Below are positions 28,652 through 36,318 of a stretch of 64,000 nt of DNA, in pieces (the stretch's first letter is position 1; every line of letters starts with the position of its first letter). The stretch covers positions 70,158-134,157 of the forward strand of contig CAKVDW010000002.1 of assembly GCA_934728065.1 (NCBI GenBank). The letters are read 5' to 3'. The notes below the pieces were generated by a model. The model was not told the origin of the DNA. It saw only the letters and a list, made by a program, of their open reading frames with translations, and ran no database searches. The stretch comes from an uncultured Campylobacter sp. Its GTDB lineage: Bacteria > Campylobacterota > Campylobacteria > Campylobacterales > Campylobacteraceae. A program made the translations under genes and the position numbers.

Positions 28652-29122
28652 ATGGCTTACACGATAAAAGAAGTCGAAAGGCTCACGGGCGTGAGCTGCC
28701 ACACCTTGCGTTACTGGGCGAAAATGCAGCTTTTTTCGCACATAGATAGAGACGATAATGGCTACCGCTGGTTCAGCGAGCGGGATTTGCAGTGGGTTGG
28801 GCTGGCTCAATGTATGCGCGAAACGGGTATGAGCATAGCGCGGGTGCGTGAGTTTGTCGAGCTTTGCAAGCTGGGCGATGCGAGCTTAAATGCGCGCATA
28901 GAAATGCTAAAAGCACAGCGCGTGGAGATTTTAAACACGCTTCAAGCCTACCAAAAGGCGCTTGATTGCTTGGATACAAAGATAGAAACGCTGACAAAAA
29001 AGAACAAAGATTTAATGTCAGTAGGCAAAAGTGATGAGCTAAAAGCGTATTATGACAAAGAGCGCAACTACAAAAGCCTAAAAGACGGCGCAAGCGCGAA
29101 AAAACGCGTCAAAGCCGAGTAA
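28652..29122 (+). CDS. MerR-family regulator, NmlR/AdhR-like (second)
   Basis: 156 residues with the same layout as its neighbour: N-terminal winged helix (YTIKEVERLTGVSCHTLRYW), coiled coil about 85-125 and a basic C-terminal tail. Cys54 in LAQCMRETGMSIARVREF matches the conserved redox/aldehyde-sensing cysteine of NmlR/AdhR. Further cysteines are at 16 and in VELCKLG. It has its own 19-base-spacer promoter, separate from the first merR. It precedes the Tat-secreted aldo/keto reductase gene, so it may be the one that reads the distinct dyad at 29318-29332. Confidence 0.86.
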   Translation: MAYTIKEVERLTGVSCHTLRYWAKMQLFSHIDRDDNGYRWFSERDLQWVGLAQCMRETGMSIARVREFVELCKLGDASLNARIEMLKAQRVEILNTLQAYQKALDCLDTKIETLTKKNKDLMSVGKSDELKAYYDKERNYKSLKDGASAKKRVKAE

Positions 29123-29312
29123 AAGCGTTTAAATTTAAATTCGCCCTTTTTTAAGATTTAAAAAGAGCCTAAAATTCGCAATTTACTAAATTTTAAGCTC
29201 AATCTTACTCAAATTCAAAGCCTTATTTACCGCTAAAATTCCTAACTCTTTGCAAAATCCACTTTAAAAATTCAAAAATTTGCAAATTTTTTAAAAAAAT
29301 TCAAAAAAGCCC

Positions 29313-29343
29313 TTGACTGAGAGCCGCTCTCATCTTGTAAAAT
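29313..29343 (+). promoter_or_regulatory. MerR-type promoter P2 (Tat aldo/keto reductase)
   Basis: TTGACT (29313-29318) and TAAAAT (29338-29343) with a 19-base spacer. The spacer carries the perfect dyad TGAGAG-CCG-CTCTCA (29318-29332), different from the ACAC-N3-GTGT dyad of P1 and P3. It lies in a 267-base gap that otherwise is AT-rich with no gene seen. Confidence 0.78.
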
Positions 29344-29389
29344 TTCAAAAGCAAAGTTCAATTTGCAATTTTAACACAAAGGACAAACA

Positions 29390-30451
29390 ATGCAAAATAC
29401 GCATTTTAAGGGCGATTTACTCGCTCAAACTTCACCAAATGAAGTAGGCTTTGCCACTACAAAGGGCAAAGCTCAATCAAGGCGCGAATTTATGGTAGAT
29501 TCCGCAAAGCTAGGCGCAGCCCTTGCGCTTTTTGGGGGCGCAACGCTTTTTTCAAGCAAGGCAAATGCCGCAAATTTGGGTGCAAATTCAGTGCCTACTT
29601 TCACGCTTAACAACGGCGTTTTGATGCCAGCAGCTGGCTTTGGCACGCTCAAACTTGGCGACACAGCCGCCACGCAAAAAGCCGTAGAGCAAGCACTTGA
29701 AGCAGGTTATAGGCTCTTTGACACCGCTCAAAGCTATGCTAATGAAGAAGGCGTTGGGCTAGCACTCAAAGCCACAGGCGTGAAGCGAGAAGAGCTTTTC
29801 ATCACTTGCAAACTTTTCCGCCCTTATGCAAACGAAGCTTTGGCGGGCAAGGCTTATTTTGAAAGCCTAAAAAAGCTACGCATTGACTATGCGGACTTGT
29901 ATCTCATTCATCAGCCCGTAAATGACACTTATGGAGCGTGGCGAGCGATGAGCAAGCTTTACAAAGACAAGGCTGTGCGGGCTATCGGCGTGAGCAACTT
30001 TAACCCTGCGCGGATTATGGATTTTGTGCAAAATAACGAAATCAAGCCCGCTGTCAATCAAATCGAATGCCACCCTTACTTTCAAAATGTCGCCGCACAA
30101 GAGAATTTAAAGGCACTTGGCATACAAATGGAAGCATTTAGCCCGCTCAAACAAACGCGTGATAACATTTTGCAAGACAAAACGCTTGTGAAAATCGCCC
30201 GCGCACACAAGAAAAGCGTGGCGCAAGTGATTTTGCGCTGGGTGTATCAAAGGGGGATTGTCGGCATAGTAAAGACGAGCAGACCTGAGAGAATGCGCGA
30301 AAATTTGGCGATTTTTGACTTTACGCTCAGCGCGGCGGATATGGCGCAAATCGCTAAACTTGAAACAAACAAACCTATGCTAGACCATCAAGACCCACAA
30401 CGCATAAAGTGGTTTAACGAGCGCACAGCTGGGGAGAGTTTGAAACGCTAG
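29390..30451 (+). CDS. Periplasmic (Tat-exported) aldo/keto reductase
   Basis: 353 residues. A twin-arginine signal is present: SRREFM (Arg31-Arg32), then LGAALALFGGATLF and a probable cleavage after SKANA (residue 60). The mature part is a TIM-barrel aldo/keto reductase with GYRLFDTAQSYANEEG (catalytic Asp and Tyr), ELFITCKLF (catalytic Lys) and LYLIHQP (His). It likely reduces carbonyls in the periplasm. Tat export fits folding with bound cofactor, although where NADPH would come from outside the cytoplasm is unclear. It is driven by P2 and ends in a strong terminator. Confidence 0.87.
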   Translation: MQNTHFKGDLLAQTSPNEVGFATTKGKAQSRREFMVDSAKLGAALALFGGATLFSSKANAANLGANSVPTFTLNNGVLMPAAGFGTLKLGDTAATQKAVEQALEAGYRLFDTAQSYANEEGVGLALKATGVKREELFITCKLFRPYANEALAGKAYFESLKKLRIDYADLYLIHQPVNDTYGAWRAMSKLYKDKAVRAIGVSNFNPARIMDFVQNNEIKPAVNQIECHPYFQNVAAQENLKALGIQMEAFSPLKQTRDNILQDKTLVKIARAHKKSVAQVILRWVYQRGIVGIVKTSRPERMRENLAIFDFTLSAADMAQIAKLETNKPMLDHQDPQRIKWFNERTAGESLKR

Positions 30452-30465
30452 TAACTCAAAGGCAC

Positions 30466-30503
30466 AAAAACGGCAAATTCTAGCTTTTTGCTTTGCCGTT
30501 TTT
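30466..30503 (+). terminator. Rho-independent terminator after aldo/keto reductase
   Basis: AAAAACGGCAAA (30466-30477) pairs perfectly with TTTGCCGTTTTT (30492-30503). It lies 14 bases after the stop codon and ends in a T run. Confidence 0.75.
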
Positions 30504-30564
30504 GGCATAAAATTTGAATTTTTATGTCAAATTTTTAAGAAATTCAAAAAATTTCAAAAAAAAT

Positions 30565-30593
30565 TTGACAAAAATTCAAAAAAATTCTAAATT
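30565..30593 (+). promoter_or_regulatory. Probable promoter of the cupin gene
   Basis: TTGACA (30565-30570) and TAAATT (30588-30593) with a normal 17-base spacer and no dyad, unlike the neighbouring 19-base promoters. Confidence 0.45.
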
Positions 30594-30611
30594 CAACACA
30601 AAGGAGCGAAA

Positions 30612-31124
30612 ATGCAAATTTTTCGTAGCCAACTTTGGCAAACATTGACAAAAGTCCTTTTGGGCTTGGGAATTTTAGGCAGTGCTAGCATAGCTAACGC
30701 ACAGACAAAACAAGAGCTAGTAAAAGCTGGTTCGCTTGGGGGCTTTGAGAACAACGAGCAGTTTTTCACGGGCAAGGTGAAGGTGTCTTATCTGTTTCAA
30801 AATGCGCCTTATCGCCCTTTTGGCGGGGCTTTGGTAGAGTTTAGCAAGGGCGCACGCACGGCTTGGCACACGCACCCAGCGGGGCAAACGCTCATCGTAA
30901 CGGACGGCGTTATCATCACGGCTACCGAGCAAGGCGTGGTGCAGCTAGCGCACAAGGGCGACACCGTGCTTTGTCCGCCTGATTTAAAGCACTTTCACGG
31001 AGCAACCGACAAGCAAAGTGGCGCACATATCGCACTTACAGGCATTAAGGACGGGCAAAATGTCGTGTGGCTTGACAAGGTAAGCGACAAAGAGTATGAA
31101 GAAGCCCTTAAAAAAGCTAAATGA
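30612..31124 (+). CDS. Exported cupin-domain protein
   Basis: 170 residues with a signal peptide (TLTKVLLGLGILGSASIANA, cleavage near residue 36) and a single cupin beta-barrel. Metal ligands are visible in TAWHTHPAGQTLIV (His-x-His) and KHFHGATD. Similar small periplasmic cupins often sit beside aldo/keto reductases, alcohol dehydrogenases and MerR regulators. The reaction is unknown. Its stop overlaps (ATGA) a 55-codon ORF that in turn overlaps the cytochrome P460 gene. The Shine-Dalgarno context ACAAAGGAGCGAAAATG is repeated almost exactly at several other starts in this island. Confidence 0.8.
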   Translation: MQIFRSQLWQTLTKVLLGLGILGSASIANAQTKQELVKAGSLGGFENNEQFFTGKVKVSYLFQNAPYRPFGGALVEFSKGARTAWHTHPAGQTLIVTDGVIITATEQGVVQLAHKGDTVLCPPDLKHFHGATDKQSGAHIALTGIKDGQNVVWLDKVSDKEYEEALKKAK

Positions 31125-31288
31125 AAAGCGCGACAATGAGCAAGCAAAGTGAAAAAGAGCGTGAATTTAGCAGTGATTTTCAAAATGCGAGCGAATTTCG
31201 CGGCGATTTTCAAAGCGAAATTCAAAACACTTGCCAAAACTCACGCCGCAAATTCAATAAATTTATTTTGCAAGGAGCTAAAAAATGA
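31121..31288 (+). CDS. Small ORF (55 aa) bridging cupin and cytochrome genes
   Basis: The ATG at 31121 overlaps the cupin stop and its TGA overlaps the next ATG at 31285, so it is joined by 4-base overlaps on both sides. The product is polar and repetitive (EFSSDFQNASEF, then FRGDFQSEIQN) with no membrane helix. Its last codons spell the Shine-Dalgarno of the next gene. It may serve translational coupling, or be a decayed leader. I do not recognise it. Confidence 0.35.
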   Translation: MKSATMSKQSEKEREFSSDFQNASEFRGDFQSEIQNTCQNSRRKFNKFILQGAKK

Positions 31289-31773
31289 ATACAAATTCAA
31301 GTCTTGCCTTAAATAAGGCTTATTTAAAATTTAGCGTTGCTTTCAAAAAAGTCAAATTCGCCTTTGCGCTTACCGCAAGCCTATGTGCTTGTGCACCACT
31401 TTACGCACAAGATTTAAGTCCTAGCTACAAAAATGGGCTTATGTATTACAGCAAGTTTCGCGGCGGTGTTATCGAGGATATGTATATTGATAAAAGCGCA
31501 CTGATTACGCTACAACAAAAGGGATTTTTGCCAAATAATACCAAAATTGTGGTAGAGGAGTATTTTAACGAAAATGGTAAAAAAGGTGCGCTCAATCGCT
31601 ATATAGTAGCACAAAAAAAGGGCAAGGAATGGGAGTTTGTCCCCTACAAGCCCGATAAAAGTGTCGATACAAACGATAACCCAGCGCGTTGCAAGGAATG
31701 TCATTACGGCTCAATAAGTGGCGAAGACAAGATTTTTTCGCTAGATAAAATCAAAGCATATAAACTTAAATAA
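31285..31773 (+). CDS. Cytochrome P460-like periplasmic haem protein
   Basis: 162 residues: signal peptide (FAFALTASLCACAPLYA, cleavage near residue 41), then a P460-type domain (YYSKFRGGVIEDMYID, FNENGKKGALNRYIVAQKKG). A c-type haem motif CKECH lies near the C-terminus (NPARCKECHYG). Known P460 proteins oxidise hydroxylamine or are linked to resistance to reactive nitrogen and carbonyl species. The role here is inferred from context within the MerR-controlled island. Fe-haem attachment would need the usual Ccm/Ccs system. Confidence 0.8.
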   Translation: MNTNSSLALNKAYLKFSVAFKKVKFAFALTASLCACAPLYAQDLSPSYKNGLMYYSKFRGGVIEDMYIDKSALITLQQKGFLPNNTKIVVEEYFNENGKKGALNRYIVAQKKGKEWEFVPYKPDKSVDTNDNPARCKECHYGSISGEDKIFSLDKIKAYKLK

Positions 31774-31800
31774 CGAATTTATAGGCTTTGACAAGAGTTA

Positions 31801-31873
31801 AAATTTAGGGCGAAATTTGAAAAATTTAAAAAATTTTAAAATTTTTTGCAAATTTTTGAATTTAGCCCTTGAC
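31801..31873 (+). repeat. 73-bp direct repeat, copy A
   Basis: It starts AAATTTAGGGCGAAATTTGA and ends in TTTAGCCCTTGAC, the last bases being part of the -35 box of promoter P3. Copy B at 35552-35624 differs at one base. Confidence 0.85.
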
Positions 31874-31899
31874 AAACACTTGGTGTAATGCTTTATAAT
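31869..31899 (+). promoter_or_regulatory. MerR-type promoter P3 (frameshifted aldo/keto reductase)
   Basis: TTGACA (31869-31874) and TATAAT (31894-31899), 19 bases apart, with dyad ACAC-TTG-GTGT (31876-31886). From the -35 box to the -10 box it differs from P1 at one base, so the same regulator probably controls both. P3 overlaps the end of repeat copy A and sits in a 217-base gap with no other gene. Confidence 0.82.
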
Positions 31900-31990
31900 T
31901 ATAAAAATTTATCACTTTTGCGAAAAAAGCATTTGTAAAAACATTTGCAAAAAGGCGCAAGGTGCTGAATTTACACACAAAGGAGCGAAA

Positions 31991-33021
31991 ATGCTTAACA
32001 CTACACAAAACAACGGCGTGAAATTCGTCAAGGTTGGCAACACTGACATTGAGATTTCACAGATTTGCATCGGTGCGATGAGCTTTGGCAAGGCTGGCAC
32101 GCTGCACGAATGGACGCTTGATGAAAAGGCTAGCGCGAAGCCATCATCAAGCACGCACTTGATAGGGGACTGAATTTCTTTGACACGGCAAATGTGTATT
32201 CAGCTGGCACAAGCGAGGAATATCTTGGCAAGGCGTTGAAAAAGCACGCACAGCGTGATAAAGTCATCATCTCGTCAAAGGTGTATTTCAACAAGGGCAT
32301 TTTGTCGCGTGAGGCGATTTTGCGGGAGATTGACGGCACGCTGAAACGGCTTGGGACTGACTACCTAGACATTTACATTATCCATAGGTTTGATTACACC
32401 ACGCCTATTTTAGAGACTATGCAAGCCTTGCACGAGCTTGTTAAGGCTGGCAAAGTGCGTGCGCTTGGGGCTAGTGCTATGTTTGGCTATCAGTTTGCAA
32501 ATATGCAGCAAACCGCAAAAGACAACAATCTCACGCCATTTAGCCTTATGCAAAACCACTACAACTTGCTTTACCGCGAGGACGAACGCGAGCTAATCCC
32601 CATTTGCAAGCAACAAAGCGTTACGCTTATGCCTTACTCACCGCTTGCGTCTGGGCGTTTGGCGCGCACAGAGTGGAAAAACGAGAGCTTACGCAGCAAA
32701 ACGGACAAAACTTCTGCGGACAAATACGACAAAACCCAAAGGCAAGATACCATTATCGCCCAAAGAGTAAATGAACTAGCAAGGCAAAAAGGCGTGTCAA
32801 TGAGCGAAATTTCACTAGCTTGGCTACTCGCAAAGGGTGTTGGTGCGCCTATCATCGGCGCAAACAAAGCCGCTTACATTGACGAGGCAGTAGGCGCGAT
32901 GAGTGTGAATTTAAGCGACAAGGAAATGGCGTATTTAGAAGAAGCTTACGCACCGCACGAAATTATGGGCGCACTTACCGAGCAGCAAGCTCAAAATATG
33001 CTTGCAAAATTAGTCAAATAA
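31991..33021 (+). pseudogene. Aldo/keto reductase broken by a one-base frameshift
   Basis: The first 47 codons (VKVGNTDIEISQICIGAMSFG, ending DEKAS) and the remainder from REAIIKHALDRGLNFFDTANVYSAGTSEEYLG are in different frames. One base is missing near 32132-32136 (AGCGC where AGCCGC would restore S-R). No homopolymer is present, so this is not phase variation: either a real inactivating deletion or a sequencing error. The rest is a full aldo/keto reductase of the YajO/tas type (LDIYIIHRFDYTTPI, MPYSPLASGRLAR, GAPIIGANK) of about 343 residues if repaired. It lies under MerR-type promoter P3. Confidence 0.85.
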
Positions 33022-33030
33022 GGAGCGAAA

Positions 33031-33147
33031 ATGAGCTTAAAAAATGCTTTTAAAATGCTTGTCCTTGCCTTTGCTTTAAGTGCAAATGCGAAAAGCTGGG
33101 ACAAAGATGAATTTGTCAAATTCAACAAAAACAAAGGAGCGAAATGA
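33031..33147 (+). CDS. Small exported peptide ORF (38 aa)
   Basis: ATG at 33031 with GGAGCG Shine-Dalgarno. It encodes MSLKNAFKMLVLAFALSANA, a clear signal peptide, then KSWDKDEFVKFNK and ends in NKGAK, the read-out of the next gene's Shine-Dalgarno. Stop overlaps the following ATG (ATGA). It is probably the remnant of a longer secreted protein joined to the next leader, but could be a translated leader peptide. Not recognised. Confidence 0.45.
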   Translation: MSLKNAFKMLVLAFALSANAKSWDKDEFVKFNKNKGAK

Positions 33148-33719
33148 ACGCGAAAGATTTAGGCGAATTTCACGCTGAAATTCAAGGCGTAAATGAAATT
33201 TGTGCTTTGCAAGACACAAAGCAAATTCAAAACGCGAAGCGGCGTGATTTTGTCAAAAATTCGGGCAAACTTGCATTAGCAAGCGCGGTAGTAGGTGCAA
33301 TGGGGGCAACTTCATTGCTGGCAAACTCGGGCAAAACAGCCCAAAATTCAAAGGCGAATCAAAACGCCACAAATTCAAACAAAGGAGCGAAAATGCTTTA
33401 CACTACACTCAACAACGGCATTAAAATGCCTATTTTAGGCTATGGAACTTACCAAATCCCAAACAGCGAGGCGCAAAGGTGCGTGGAGGACGCTTTGAGC
33501 GTGGGTTACCGTCTCATCGACACGGCGCAGGCTTATGTGAACGAAGAAGCCATAGGTGCGGCTCTTAAAAGCGCGATGAAAGGCGGGATTAAACGCGATG
33601 AGTTGTTTATCGAAACGAAACTTTGGATAAGCCACACCAACGAAAAGGACGCTGTAAAGGCGTTTGATAAAGGCAAAATTGCTTGGTTTTACGAAGCTAA
33701 AACAAAAAGGAAACGATAA
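33144..33719 (+). CDS. Truncated aldo/keto reductase fused to a Tat leader
   Basis: 191 residues. Residues 1-78 hold a Tat signal (AKRRDFV, Arg33-Arg34; LALASAVVGAMGATSLLA) and a spacer. Then NKGAK-MLYTTLNNG joins to an aldo/keto reductase start: the five residues are encoded by AACAAAGGAGCGAAA, a working Shine-Dalgarno, so the ATG at 33391 was probably once a separate start and still could be. The domain runs through GYRLIDTAQAYVNEE and ELFIETKLW but then stops after FDKGKIAWFYEAK. The normal IHxP segment and the C-terminal half of the barrel are missing. An internal deletion joining to a C-terminal tail is likely. Inactive as an enzyme, most likely. Confidence 0.75.
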   Translation: MNAKDLGEFHAEIQGVNEICALQDTKQIQNAKRRDFVKNSGKLALASAVVGAMGATSLLANSGKTAQNSKANQNATNSNKGAKMLYTTLNNGIKMPILGYGTYQIPNSEAQRCVEDALSVGYRLIDTAQAYVNEEAIGAALKSAMKGGIKRDELFIETKLWISHTNEKDAVKAFDKGKIAWFYEAKTKRKR

Positions 33720-34885
33720 TGACAAAAACGCATATTTTATTTATGCCAAGCCTTATGTTTGGGGTATTTTCGATTTTAACCACAGAACTTGGAGCTATGG
33801 GTGTTATCCCTATTATAGCTGAGGAATTTAATGTTAGCGTAGCTGATGCAGGTTGGGTAGTGAGCCTTTTTGCACTCATTGTAGCTTTTACTGCGCCCAT
33901 TACGCCGTTACTCGCTGCAAAATTTAATGCGCAAAAAGTTATGCTTATCTGCACTGCTGTGTTTTCTTTAAGCTCTCTTGCAGCCGCATTTACCACAAAT
34001 TTTTTGCTACTTTTGTTTTTAAGAGCTATTCCAGCATTTTTTCACCCCGTGTATTGTGCTTTATCTTTTAGCGTGGCAGCCAAATCCGTGCCTGAAAGCG
34101 AAGCGGCAAAAGCAACAAGCAAGATTTTTATGGCTGTTTCAGCAGGTATGACACTTGGCATACCATTTACAAGCTACATTGCAAGTAAAACTTCACTTCA
34201 AGCAAGCTTTATTTTCTTCGCAGTAATTAACGCCATAGCCTTTGTAGCCACACTCTTTTTTGTAAAAAGCAAAGCAGGCTCAAAAGCAAAAAGCCAAAAA
34301 AGGCAGCTTTATATACTCGTAAAACCTATAGTTTGGATAAGTTTTGCTACTGTGATTTTCTCAATGGGAGCTATATCTGGTTTTTATAGCTATATGAGTG
34401 AATTTTTGCTGAGCGTTACAAAGCTTGACTTTACGCTTATTAGCATAACGCTTTTTATTTTTGGTTTAAGTAGCGTTTTGGGTAATTTTTTGGCAGGAAA
34501 ATTACTCACCAGCAAGCCTCATCAAACGCTTTTTATCACGCCTTTAATAATGCTTGTTTTGTATAGTGCTTTGTTCTTCTTTGCGGAATTCAGCACAGCA
34601 ACGATAAGCATACTTGCTATACTTGGAATTTTTTCAGGCATTTTAAATAGTGGAGCGCATTTTATGCTGACAAATCCCGTGCCTCGAGCAGCTGAGTTTG
34701 CAAATGGACTTTTTATCAGCACAGCAAATATAGGCACAAGTCTTGGCACTGTGCTTTGTGGGCTTTTCATCACACTTGAGGGTTCTAAATTCTCAGTGCT
34801 TGCACCGATTTGCCTCATCATCGCTACCATAATAATGATTTATATAAGAAAAATCACTCTAATGAAATCAAAGTATAAGGATTGA
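33719..34885 (+). CDS. MFS efflux transporter (drug/sugar exporter type)
   Basis: 388 residues with about 12 membrane helices. The N-terminal [29 protein letters not shown] start and helix 2 ([19 protein letters not shown]) are typical of the AraJ/YdeA-type 12-helix exporters. Its ATG overlaps the stop of the truncated reductase by one base (TAATG), so it belongs to the same transcript, running into the acyltransferase gene. The substrate is unknown; export of a toxic compound or reaction product would suit the island. Confidence 0.82.
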   Translation: MTKTHILFMPSLMFGVFSILTTELGAMGVIPIIAEEFNVSVADAGWVVSLFALIVAFTAPITPLLAAKFNAQKVMLICTAVFSLSSLAAAFTTNFLLLLFLRAIPAFFHPVYCALSFSVAAKSVPESEAAKATSKIFMAVSAGMTLGIPFTSYIASKTSLQASFIFFAVINAIAFVATLFFVKSKAGSKAKSQKRQLYILVKPIVWISFATVIFSMGAISGFYSYMSEFLLSVTKLDFTLISITLFIFGLSSVLGNFLAGKLLTSKPHQTLFITPLIMLVLYSALFFFAEFSTATISILAILGIFSGILNSGAHFMLTNPVPRAAEFANGLFISTANIGTSLGTVLCGLFITLEGSKFSVLAPICLIIATIIMIYIRKITLMKSKYKD

Positions 34886-34887
34886 GA

Positions 34888-35496
34888 ATGCAGGATTTAA
34901 AAACTCTGTTAAAGCTTGAAAGCGTGGATTTTAGCCACGAAATTTTTGTGCGCGATAAAAGGGGCGAGGGCATAAACTATCAAAGTGAGGGCTGGGACGA
35001 GATGAAAAAGGCTATTACCAACGCTCAAAAGCTTGTGGCGCACTTAAATTCGGGCTTTCACAGCGATGAGGACACGCGCGAAATTTTAAGCGAGCTTGTG
35101 GGCTATGAGCTAGATAGTAGCGTTTGGATAATGCCACCCTTTTACACGGACTTTGGACGAGGCTTAAAGCTAGGAAAAGGCGTGTTTATCAATACTTGCT
35201 GCACCTTTATGGACAGAGGCGGCATAGAAATCGGCGAGGGAACATTCATCGCGCCAAAGGTTAATATCGTTACCATAAACCACGATTTTGACCCGCAAAA
35301 ACGCTCCACCACGCTTTGCAAAGGTGTGAAAATCGGCAAACGCGTGTGGATAGGCATAAACGCCACGATTTGCCCAAATGTCAGCATAGGCGACAACTCT
35401 ATCATCGCCGCTGGTGCAGTGGTAACAAAAAATGTGCCGCCAAATGTCATCGTGGGCGGCAATCCCGCTAAAATCATCAAAACGCTTATCGCATAG
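34888..35496 (+). CDS. Hexapeptide-repeat O-acetyltransferase (maltose/galactoside type)
   Basis: 202 residues with left-handed beta-helix repeats: [51 protein letters not shown] and [15 protein letters not shown]. The catalytic His is probably in TINHDFD. These enzymes acetylate sugars or small acceptors using acetyl-CoA. An in-frame TTG at 34882 lies inside the MFS stop region, but the ATG at 34888 (AAGG ahead at 34877-34880) is preferred. It closes the operon, 56 bases before repeat copy B. Confidence 0.85.
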   Translation: MQDLKTLLKLESVDFSHEIFVRDKRGEGINYQSEGWDEMKKAITNAQKLVAHLNSGFHSDEDTREILSELVGYELDSSVWIMPPFYTDFGRGLKLGKGVFINTCCTFMDRGGIEIGEGTFIAPKVNIVTINHDFDPQKRSTTLCKGVKIGKRVWIGINATICPNVSIGDNSIIAAGAVVTKNVPPNVIVGGNPAKIIKTLIA

Positions 35497-35551
35497 GAAT
35501 TAAATGAAAGCAAATGATGAATTTGAGCGTGAAATTTAGGGTAAAAGGCTT

Positions 35552-35624
35552 AAATTTAGGGCGAAATTTGAAAAATTTAAAAAATTTTAAAATTTTTTTC
35601 AAATTTTTGAATTTAGCCCTTGAC
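35552..35624 (+). repeat. 73-bp direct repeat, copy B
   Basis: It matches copy A (31801-31873) except for one base (T for G in the TTTTTTGCAA segment). After it the sequences diverge: TTGACG is kept, but the ACAC-N3-GTGT operator and -10 box of P3 are absent. The two copies flank the 31.9-35.5 kb gene group. Confidence 0.85.
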
Positions 35625-35693
35625 GAACAAATTTGCGTTTTGGCTTGAATTTGCTCAAATTTTAAATTTTTTGTAAAAACTTGTAAAATTTGT

Positions 35694-35699
35694 TATAAT
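35694..35699 (+). promoter_or_regulatory. Probable yedF-selD -10 element
   Basis: TATAAT after a T-rich stretch, 29 bases before the yedF start. Motif and position only. Confidence 0.45.
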
Positions 35700-35727
35700 T
35701 TCATCACAAATTCAAAATTAAGGGATA

Positions 35728-36318
35728 ATGATGAAAAAGATTGATTGTCGAAATTTAGGTTGTCCTGCGCCTGTGCTTGAAACAAAAAAGGCACTTGAAA
35801 GCTTGCAAAATGGACAAAGTTTGATTGTGCTTTTAAATTCAGAAACTTCAAAAGAAAATGTTTTGCGTTTCTTGCGTTCTTTCAAGCTTGAACCAAAGCT
35901 TAGCCAAAAAGATGGAGAATTTGAAATAGAAGTGCTTAAAAATAAAGATTTAAGCGATGAAGCTTGCTCATTTGACGGTTTAAAAGATGAGAAAATTTTA
36001 TTCTTAAAGACTGACAAGGTGGGCGAAGGTGAGCTTGGTAAAAACCTTATGATAGGCTTTTTAAGCACCTTAAAAGACATAGATAAAAATGTTAAAAAAA
36101 TCATTTGCGTCAATGAAAGCGTTTTGATGAATGTTGATGAAAACCACAAAGCTTTTAATGCCCTTAAAGAGCTTGAAAAAATGGGACTTGAGATTATCAG
36201 CTGTGGAGCTTGTTTGGAATTTTACGGCAAGAGCAAGGAGCTTAAAATCGGTCGCGTAGGCAACGCGCTTGAAATCCTTAATTTACTCTTTGACAAGGAC
36301 AAAATAGTAAGCTTATGA
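35728..36318 (+). CDS. yedF: YedF-type selenium metabolism protein (TusA-DsrE fusion)
   Basis: 196 residues. The N-terminal TusA-like domain (about 1-75) carries the Cys-Pro-x-Pro motif in NLGCPAPVLETKKAL. The C-terminal half is DsrE-like with a redox cysteine segment, ISCGACLEFYG. This two-domain form occurs next to selD in selenoprotein-making bacteria and may deliver selenium. Here its stop overlaps the selD start (ATGA), so the two are coupled. The ATG at 35731 is an equally possible start. Confidence 0.87.
   Translation: MMKKIDCRNLGCPAPVLETKKALESLQNGQSLIVLLNSETSKENVLRFLRSFKLEPKLSQKDGEFEIEVLKNKDLSDEACSFDGLKDEKILFLKTDKVGEGELGKNLMIGFLSTLKDIDKNVKKIICVNESVLMNVDENHKAFNALKELEKMGLEIISCGACLEFYGKSKELKIGRVGNALEILNLLFDKDKIVSL

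Larger units (their letters stand above)
35497..35727. other. Intergenic region before yedF
   Basis: 231 bases containing repeat copy B and the yedF promoter. Nothing else recognisable. Confidence 0.5.
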
